NCBI GenBank assembly: GCA_947624005.1
Contig: CANQHV010000010.1
Coordinates: forward strand, 1-36,986
Reading direction: 5' to 3'
Length of the DNA stretch: 36,986 nt
Source of the DNA: an uncultured Clostridia bacterium
GTDB lineage: Bacteria; Bacillota; Clostridia; Christensenellales; Borkfalkiaceae
The notes under the pieces are model-generated. The model ran no database searches and was not told where the DNA came from. It worked only from the letters and a program-made list of their open reading frames with translations. Numbering within the stretch: the first letter of the stretch is position 1; every line of letters begins with the position of its first letter. Shown here in pieces: positions 30,851 to 35,090 of the stretch. Made by a program: the position numbers and the translations under genes.

Positions 30851-31842
30851 TTTTTCTCCTTATTAAATGCGTCTTTGAAAAAGTTGACGATTTTTCCGAA
30901 CGGAATTACGTCCTTTTTGTCATACAGGTCGGTATGCACGGCGTTCGGTATTATAAACAGTTCTTTATTCGCCGCATATTTGCCGTTTGCCATTGCGGCG
31001 TAGGCGTCTTTCGAAAAATAGCAAGAATGCGCCTTTTCGCCGTGGATTAACAACGCCGCGCTTCTTATTTCCTTGCTGTAAGCAAGAATGGGCATATTTA
31101 TAAACGAAAGAGCGGAAGTTACGTTCCAACCGCCGTTCGAATTGAGCGAACGCGGGTGATATCCGCGTTTTGTCTTGTAATAGTCGTAATAATCTTTGAC
31201 GAAGAACGGCGCGTCGTCGGGGAGCGGGTCGACAACGCCGCCCGCGAGTGCGTATTTTCCGCTTTTAAAGTCGCGCGTGCGCTGTGCGTTGAGCGCCTTT
31301 TTCGTTTCGTAACGCACCTCTTCGCTATCCTGCGCGTCGAAATAGCCCTTTGCGTTCACGCGGGTCATATCGTACATCGTCGAGGCGACGGTCGCCTTTA
31401 TGCGCGTGTCCATAGCCGCCGCGTTCAACGCCATTCCGCCCCAGCCGCATATACCTATTATGCCTATTTTATCGGGGTCCGCGTCCTCGCGGCAGGAAAG
31501 ATAGTCCACCGCCGCCGAAAAGTCCTCGGTATTAATGTCGGGCGAAGCCACATATCTCGGTTCCCCGCCGCTCTCGCCCGTAAACGAGGGGTCGAAAGCT
31601 ATGGCGAGAAAGCCGCGTTCCGCCATTTCCTGCGCATATAACCCCGAACTTTGCTCTTTGACCGCGCCGAAAGGTCCGCAGACGGCGATTGCGGGGAGTT
31701 TTCCGCTCGCCTTTTTCGGCTTATACACGTCGCAGGCGAGCGTTATGCCGTAACGGTTGCAAAAGGTCGCCTTGCTATGCTCCACCTTCTCGCTCTTTTC
31801 AAATACTTTGTCCCATTCCTTCGTTAACTTCAATTCTTCCAT
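30847..31842 (-). CDS. Alpha/beta hydrolase with cysteine nucleophile elbow
   Basis: This 331-residue cytoplasmic protein belongs to the dienelactone-hydrolase-like (YcjY-type) alpha/beta hydrolases. The nucleophile elbow is GICGWGG, with Cys132 where serine hydrolases have Ser. The oxyanion-region strand is AIAVCGPFGAVKEQ and the catalytic His is probably in IPNAVHTDLYD near the C-terminus. The start is ATG at 31842 behind CAAGGAGTA; an open frame continues upstream but overlaps the acetyltransferase gene out of frame and is very Arg-rich. The gene overlaps the flavodoxin-AKR gene by 4 bases and follows the acetyltransferase by 5. The substrate is unknown, and the operon suggests ester or acetyl chemistry. 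Confidence 0.88.
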   Translation of the reverse strand: MEELKLTKEWDKVFEKSEKVEHSKATFCNRYGITLACDVYKPKKASGKLPAIAVCGPFGAVKEQSSGLYAQEMAERGFLAIAFDPSFTGESGGEPRYVASPDINTEDFSAAVDYLSCREDADPDKIGIIGICGWGGMALNAAAMDTRIKATVASTMYDMTRVNAKGYFDAQDSEEVRYETKKALNAQRTRDFKSGKYALAGGVVDPLPDDAPFFVKDYYDYYKTKRGYHPRSLNSNGGWNVTSALSFINMPILAYSKEIRSAALLIHGEKAHSCYFSKDAYAAMANGKYAANKELFIIPNAVHTDLYDKKDVIPFGKIVNFFKDAFNKEKN

Positions 31843-31847
31843 AATTT

Positions 31848-32417
31848 TTACTCCTTGATGGTTTTTATGATTTTTGCGGGAACGCCCGCCGCAACCGTAT
31901 TTTCGGGCACATTTTTCGTGACTACCGCTCCCGCGGCGACTATCGCGCCGTCGCCCACGGTTACGCCGGGAAGAATAGTCGCGTGCGCGCCTACCCACAC
32001 CCTGTTGCCTATTTTTACGGGCGCGGGCGTCATATTGCCGCGCTTTACGGGGGTTTGGTCGTGATTCAAAGTCGCGATTACCACCTGCTGTCCTATAAGG
32101 CAGTCGTCGCCAATCGTAATCCCGCCCTGGTCCTGAAAACAGCAACCCGAATTGATAAATACGCGCTTGCCTACTGTAATATTCATTCCGAAGTCGGTGG
32201 AAAAGGGCGGAAACAGCCCGAAAGAATCATCGTATTCCTTTCCGATAAGCTCGAAAAAAAGCTTTTTCAGTTCCTCTGGCGCGTGGTATTTGCCGTTTAT
32301 CTCCGCCGTGTATCGAAGCGCCCTCTGCGACATTACGTGCATATAACGGTGCGCGTCCGAACCCGCCTCGATATACGTCCCCTTTGCCATATCTTCGATA
32401 AATTTCCGTCCGTCCAT
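31848..32417 (-). CDS. Sugar O-acetyltransferase (maltose/galactoside type)
   Basis: This 189-residue left-handed beta-helix acyltransferase is of the Maa/LacA/NodL group. An N-terminal maltose-acetyltransferase helix region (about 1-60, KYHAPEELKKLFFELIG) precedes hexapeptide repeats from about 75 (ITVGKRVFINSGC, ITIGDDCLIGQQV, VKIGNRVWVGAHATILPGVTVGDGAIVAAGAVVTK). His119 in ATLNHDQTP is the likely catalytic base. It should move acetyl from acetyl-CoA to a sugar hydroxyl. It is first in an operon with a hydrolase and the flavodoxin-AKR lipoprotein, under a perfect consensus promoter. Assigning maa or lacA is not justified by sequence alone. Confidence 0.93.
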   Translation of the reverse strand: MDGRKFIEDMAKGTYIEAGSDAHRYMHVMSQRALRYTAEINGKYHAPEELKKLFFELIGKEYDDSFGLFPPFSTDFGMNITVGKRVFINSGCCFQDQGGITIGDDCLIGQQVVIATLNHDQTPVKRGNMTPAPVKIGNRVWVGAHATILPGVTVGDGAIVAAGAVVTKNVPENTVAAGVPAKIIKTIKE

Positions 32418-32438
32418 ACTTTTCTCCGTCTATACTAC

Positions 32439-32476
32439 ATTATAATTTACGGCTTTTTGTATGTCAAACAGTTGAC
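32439..32476 (-). promoter_or_regulatory. Perfect sigma-A promoter of the acetyltransferase-hydrolase-AKR operon
   Basis: On the minus strand this reads TTGACA (32462-32467), a 17-bp spacer, TATAAT (32439-32444), an exact consensus. The inverted repeat GTCAA-ACAG-TTGAC (32463-32476) overlaps the -35 and could be an operator. No regulator gene is adjacent. Confidence 0.8.
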
Positions 32477-32488
32477 GGTTTAGAAATT

Positions 32489-32512
32489 ACGCGCTTTTCG
32501 GCGCGTTTTTTT
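32489..32512 (+). terminator. Plus-strand terminator ahead of the 32568 gene
   Basis: A 6-bp stem ACGCGC-GCGCGT (32489-32494 with 32501-32506) is followed by a run of seven T residues. No plus-strand gene lies upstream, so it may insulate the 32568 unit from antisense read-through or act as an attenuator. Confidence 0.55.
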
Positions 32513-32521
32513 ATTCGGGCG

Positions 32522-32550
32522 GTATGAAACAAAAAAATGCGGTCAATAAG
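32522..32550 (+). promoter_or_regulatory. Possible sigma-F/G-like promoter of the LytM unit
   Basis: GTATG (32522-32526), 14 bases, then GGTCAATAAG (32541-32550) partly matches the forespore sigma pattern GHATR-N14-16-GGnnAnAmTw, with mismatches in the last positions. The predicted start would leave almost no leader before the GGAGGG site. It is offered only because the downstream gene resembles spoIIQ. Confidence 0.22.
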
Positions 32551-32567
32551 ATTATGCGGAGGGCGGA

Positions 32568-32987
32568 ATGAAAACGGCAAGACTTTGCGCGGCGGCGCTC
32601 GCCGCCGCCGCGCTTATAATACTTTTTGCGGCTTTGCCGCAAAAGACCGCGTTCGAGGGCGCGGATAGCTACGCGTTTTTCTGCGGCGACACTTCGCGCA
32701 ATTTCAGGGAAGTGCGCGCGGACGGAAACGCGGGAATTATGAAGCTGGTGTTAAGCGACATAAGCGGGGAATGCGCGACTTACAGTCAATTCGACGTCGA
32801 GGGCTTTTTAAAGGCGATAGACGGCGAAATTCAATTCACCGAAGAAATAGCGGGAACGCGCAATCTCTATATTTCGGGCAACCTGCCCTATTCGGTAACC
32901 CTTTACGGCACAACGATAAACGCGCAAATCTGCATAGGCGAGGACGGCGTAAAAGTCGCTTCCCCCATAATCTTCGGCGGGTATTGA
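32568..32987 (+). CDS. Small exported protein of unknown function, upstream of a SpoIIQ-like gene
   Basis: This 139-residue protein has an N-terminal hydrophobic segment (about 5-25, Ala/Leu-rich), either an uncleaved anchor or a signal peptide without a lipobox. The rest is a small mixed alpha/beta domain with GECATYSQFDVEGFLKAI, ITFTEE-like strands and a C-terminal ASPIIFGGY. I do not recognise a family; a relation to short YwmB-like proteins, which sit near sporulation genes in other Firmicutes, is possible but unproven. The start at 32568 has CGGAGGGCGG upstream. It is 90 bases before the LytM gene, with a small hairpin between, so the two are probably one transcript ending at the tandem terminators after 33749. 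Confidence 0.75.
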   Translation: MKTARLCAAALAAAALIILFAALPQKTAFEGADSYAFFCGDTSRNFREVRADGNAGIMKLVLSDISGECATYSQFDVEGFLKAIDGEIQFTEEIAGTRNLYISGNLPYSVTLYGTTINAQICIGEDGVKVASPIIFGGY

Positions 32988-33077
32988 AAGCCCGCGCCCC
33001 GCGGCAAACCCGAAGATTAAAAAAAATTATGATTAAAACGGCGAAAAGCCGTCAATAAATTCAGCAAGGAGTTAAAA

Positions 33078-33749
33078 ATGGAAGAAAACAAGAACAAGAA
33101 ACCCGGTAAAAAAAGACTTTTACTCTACTACTTGTTATTGGCGGCGTGCATACTTATAATCGCAGCCGTCACCGTAACGGTAGTGCTTGCGGTTACCGGC
33201 AAGAACGATAAAATTACGGTCGCTCCGCCCACGCTCGAAGACAACAGCGGCGACAACAACGATATGAGCGGCGGCAACAGCGGCGAAACCGAAAATCCCC
33301 CCGTACAGGAGCCCGACGTGGACGTAAACACATCTTCGGTGTTCATCTTCCCCGTTTCGAACCCCAACGTTTCGCAGGAAATGGACTTCTGGTATAACGC
33401 CACCCTCGACCGTTACCACCAGCACGGCGGAATGGACTTTTCGTGCGCCGCGGGCGACGAAGTTTTTGCGGCGATAGACGGCACTGTGGTTGACGTGATA
33501 GCAAACGACATTTTAGACGGCGGCTATATCAGAATTTCGCACGACAACGGAATTTTCACGGTTTACAAATTCGTCGAACCCGTCGAAGGACTTGTCGCAG
33601 GCGCGCGCGTAAACCGCGGCGACGTGATAGGCACGGTAATGGCGGCGACGGGCGTAGAAGGCGAATGCGGCGACCACCTGCACTTCGAAGTTTACAGAAA
33701 CGGCACGCTTACAAACCCCGCCGAATTCCTCTCGGCCGAAAACAAATAA
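33078..33749 (+). CDS. M23/LytM-domain membrane protein, SpoIIQ-like
   Basis: This 223-residue bitopic protein has a basic N-terminus, one transmembrane helix (about 14-40), an Asn/Asp/Gly-rich linker (about 50-85) and a C-terminal LytM domain. The zinc ligands of active M23 peptidases are all present: His116 and Asp120 (QHGGMD) and His200-x-His202 (GDHLHFE). The topology and size match SpoIIQ, the forespore half of the engulfment channel; the Bacillus protein has lost part of the zinc site while Clostridioides SpoIIQ keeps it. A vegetative cell-wall hydrolase is the alternative. The start at 33078 follows CAAGGAG. No SpoIIIAH partner is in the window. Confidence 0.85.
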   Translation: MEENKNKKPGKKRLLLYYLLLAACILIIAAVTVTVVLAVTGKNDKITVAPPTLEDNSGDNNDMSGGNSGETENPPVQEPDVDVNTSSVFIFPVSNPNVSQEMDFWYNATLDRYHQHGGMDFSCAAGDEVFAAIDGTVVDVIANDILDGGYIRISHDNGIFTVYKFVEPVEGLVAGARVNRGDVIGTVMAATGVEGECGDHLHFEVYRNGTLTNPAEFLSAENK

Positions 33750-33755
33750 CCCCCG

Positions 33756-33787
33756 AAAGATTCCCGCGCTTCGCCGCGGGAATCTTT
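33756..33787 (+). terminator. First terminator after the LytM gene
   Basis: A 13-bp stem (33756-33768 with 33775-33787, loop CTTCGC) is followed by TATTATT. Confidence 0.8.
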
Positions 33788-33795
33788 TATTATTA

Positions 33796-33827
33796 CGCGC
33801 GGGCGTTGAGCCCGCGCGGTTTTTTTG
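33796..33827 (+). terminator. Second, classical terminator after the LytM gene
   Basis: A 9-bp GC stem (33796-33804 with 33810-33818, loop GTTGA) is followed by a run of T residues (GTTTTTTT). The tandem arrangement should fully isolate the downstream micro-peptide promoter. Confidence 0.9.
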
Positions 33828-34023
33828 CGCCCCTACCCCTTCCGACGGCGCCGCCGCAGTTTCAGCCCACGATAGGCTAAATTAACAAAAAAATGAAAAT
33901 TAACGGGAATTATCACAAAAATTTGAATTATAAAAATGTTAAGTTCACATTTTAAAAGTTTTTTACATATGATAGTGTTAGAAAATAACAAAAATAAAAT
34001 TTTTAAAAATTTTTTAATTGTTA
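33828..34023. other. AT-rich region upstream of the micro-peptide promoter
   Basis: No gene is seen. The stretch from about 33880 to 34023 is very AT-rich with repeated A- and T-tracts, clearly different in composition from the genes around it. It could act as an UP element or as curved DNA in front of the promoter at 34024. Confidence 0.5.
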
Positions 34024-34052
34024 TTGACTAACATTTTTTTTAATGCTATACT
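34024..34052 (+). promoter_or_regulatory. Strong sigma-A promoter of the twin micro-peptide unit
   Basis: TTGACT (34024-34029), exactly 17 bases, TATACT (34047-34052), preceded by a long A/T-tract region. Transcription should start near 34059 and end at the terminator at 34383-34415, giving an RNA of about 350 nt. Confidence 0.8.
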
Positions 34053-34125
34053 ACGGGTGCAATCGGAAAAGGGACGGCAAAGGCTCTTTTCGAACGTAAA
34101 GCGAAACACACAAGGAGGTGTTCAC

Positions 34126-34218
34126 ATGTTAATTTACGATAGATTAAACGAGTTGGATGATTGCAAAGATTTGGCGGTAAGTCCGCTTGTTTACGTCGTA
34201 CTCGGTCTTTCGAAGTAA
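34126..34218 (+). CDS. Micro-peptide 1 (30 residues), paralogue of micro-peptide 2
   Basis: The peptide begins MLIYDRLNELDD and ends LAVSPLVYVVLGLSK. It has a near-perfect ribosome binding site, AAGGAGGTG, 5 bases before the ATG. It shares the pattern M-x-I-Y-[DE]-x-[LI]-x-E-L-[DE], then L-x-V-S-P-L-x-Y-V-x-L, with the next gene. The N-terminal half looks like an acidic amphipathic helix; the C-terminal half is hydrophobic with a central Ser-Pro. There is no signal peptide. It contains one Cys (13). No family is recognised. It could be a regulatory peptide, a modified-peptide precursor or a membrane-active micro-protein; no maturation or immunity gene is visible nearby. Confidence 0.75.
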   Translation: MLIYDRLNELDDCKDLAVSPLVYVVLGLSK

Positions 34219-34271
34219 TGACGTAACGGAAAAAAGGAAATTGATGAGAAAAAAATGTAAGGAGGCAAGAT

Positions 34272-34367
34272 ATGTCTATTTACGAACTGATATTCGAATT
34301 GGAAAGCAAAAATGAAAATCTGGGGGTATCTCCCCTGTCGTATGTAGCGCTGAACTGCGCTAGATAA
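34272..34367 (+). CDS. Micro-peptide 2 (31 residues), paralogue of micro-peptide 1
   Basis: The peptide begins MSIYELIFELES and ends LGVSPLSYVALNCAR. AAGGAGG lies 6 bases before the ATG at 34272. It matches micro-peptide 1 in length and in the conserved positions (Ile3, Tyr4, acidic 5, Glu-Leu at 9-10, Val-Ser-Pro-Leu, Tyr-Val-x-Leu and a basic last residue) while the DNA has diverged widely, including at third positions. That pattern argues for real translation and an old duplication. A 53-base spacer separates the two and they share one promoter and one terminator. It contains one Cys near the end. Confidence 0.75.
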   Translation: MSIYELIFELESKNENLGVSPLSYVALNCAR

Positions 34368-34382
34368 TAAGCACAAAAATTG

Positions 34383-34415
34383 CAGCGGGCTTCGAAAAGA
34401 GCCCGCTGTTTTTTT
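34383..34415 (+). terminator. Terminator of the micro-peptide unit, complementary to the 5' leader
   Basis: A 9-bp stem (CAGCGGGCT with AGCCCGCTG, 34383-34391 and 34400-34408) is followed by seven or more T residues. Bases 34391-34403 (TTCGAAAAGAGCC) are the exact reverse complement of leader bases 34082-34094 (GGCTCTTTTCGAA), so the two ends of the RNA can pair over 13 bp. Confidence 0.88.
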
Positions 34416-34463
34416 GTTCCCCCGCCCGCGATATAGGAACGGCAGTTGAAAAATGCATGTTGT

Positions 34464-34508
34464 ATCTTACTAATCGCCGCGCGCAATGCGCGCGGCGGTT
34501 AGTAAGAT
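34464..34508. repeat. Hairpin 2a, 21-bp stem with one G-T pair, loop AAT
   Basis: Arms are 34464-34484 and 34488-34508; the top is CGCCGCGCGC. On the plus strand it ends in TTTTTAT. Confidence 0.9.
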
Positions 34509-34549
34509 TTTTATATATAATGTATGCCGCGGCGTTTATTATATATAAA

Positions 34550-34590
34550 TAATGAGAGCCCGCCCGCAGATTGCGGGCGGGCTCTCATTA
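34550..34590. repeat. Hairpin 2b, 19-bp perfect stem, loop GAT
   Basis: Arms are 34550-34568 and 34572-34590 (AATGAGAGCCCGCCCGCA core). It is related to hairpin 1k, with both arms changed together at the top. Confidence 0.9.
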
Positions 34591-34641
34591 ATAATTATTT
34601 TTTGATTATTTAAAGTTAAATAAATTTCTACCCCCTCCCCC

Positions 34642-34680
34642 TATATAGCCGCCGAGGCTGAAAGCCTCGGCGGCTATATA
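34642..34680. repeat. Hairpin 2c, 18-bp perfect stem, loop GAA
   Basis: Arms are 34642-34659 and 34663-34680 (TATATAGCCGCCGAGGCT). It is the intact version of damaged hairpin 1l. Confidence 0.92.
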
Positions 34681-34714
34681 AAACACAGTTGTAAACGTAT
34701 TTTTGCCTTTCACT

Positions 34715-34751
34715 TTATGCGGCGCGCGTTTTACAAACGCGCGCCGCATAA
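34715..34751. repeat. Hairpin 2d, 17-bp perfect stem, loop TAC
   Basis: Arms are 34715-34731 and 34735-34751. Identical to hairpin 1m. Confidence 0.92.
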
Positions 34752-34836
34752 TATCTTGGCATTTTTCTTTTTGCGTGCTCGCGGCGGGTAAAATCGGAAT
34801 TACAAAAATGAAAAATGAATTATAATGACAAACCAC

Positions 34837-34875
34837 ATATACCACTCCGCCCCGTATCGGGGCGGAGTGGTATAT
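34837..34875. repeat. Hairpin 2e, 18-bp perfect stem, loop TAT
   Basis: Arms are 34837-34854 and 34858-34875. The core is the inversion of hairpin 1a (loop TAT for ATA) in the same flanks. Confidence 0.92.
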
Positions 34876-34882
34876 AAAAAAT

Positions 34883-34915
34883 GTGCGTGCGCACGCAGTT
34901 TGTGGGCGCACGCAC
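34883..34915. repeat. Hairpin 2f, imperfect 15-bp stem, loop GTT
   Basis: Arms are 34883-34897 and 34901-34915, with one mismatch and one G-T pair. Followed by TCAAC. Counterpart of hairpins 1b and 1i. Confidence 0.8.
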
Positions 34916-34933
34916 TCAACGGTCACTTACTAA

Positions 34934-34958
34934 CCTCCGCGCGCGTTGCGCGCGGAGG
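34934..34958. repeat. Hairpin 2g, 11-bp perfect stem, loop GTT
   Basis: Arms are 34934-34944 and 34948-34958 (CCTCCGCGCGC), followed by GGGGAAAGATTTTTA. The outer left arm no longer matches the right. Confidence 0.88.
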
Positions 34959-34976
34959 GGGAAAGATTTTTAATAC

Positions 34977-35018
34977 AAAGTGAGGCGCGCGGGCAATTTT
35001 GCCCGCGCGCCTCACTTT
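34977..35018. repeat. Hairpin 2h, 18-bp perfect stem, loop AATTTT
   Basis: Arms are 34977-34994 and 35001-35018 (AAAGTGAGGCGCGCGGGC). It corresponds to the long-range inverted repeat at 29179-29290 without its 80-base interior. Confidence 0.9.
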
Positions 35019-35090
35019 ATATGTTTGAACTGTACGTAAACTCGACGGGAACGCACGCCGAAAAGATACATCGCTCAAGCGTTAGGCTTG

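Noticed and set aside
31843-32145. In-frame upstream extension of the alpha/beta hydrolase
   Set aside because: It is Arg/Gly-rich, lies inside the acetyltransferase gene in another frame, and a good ribosome binding site precedes the ATG at 31842.
34244-34315. A third short frame between the two micro-peptides (starting MRKKC)
   Set aside because: It overlaps micro-peptide 2 in another frame, has a poorer ribosome binding site and no similarity to the pair.
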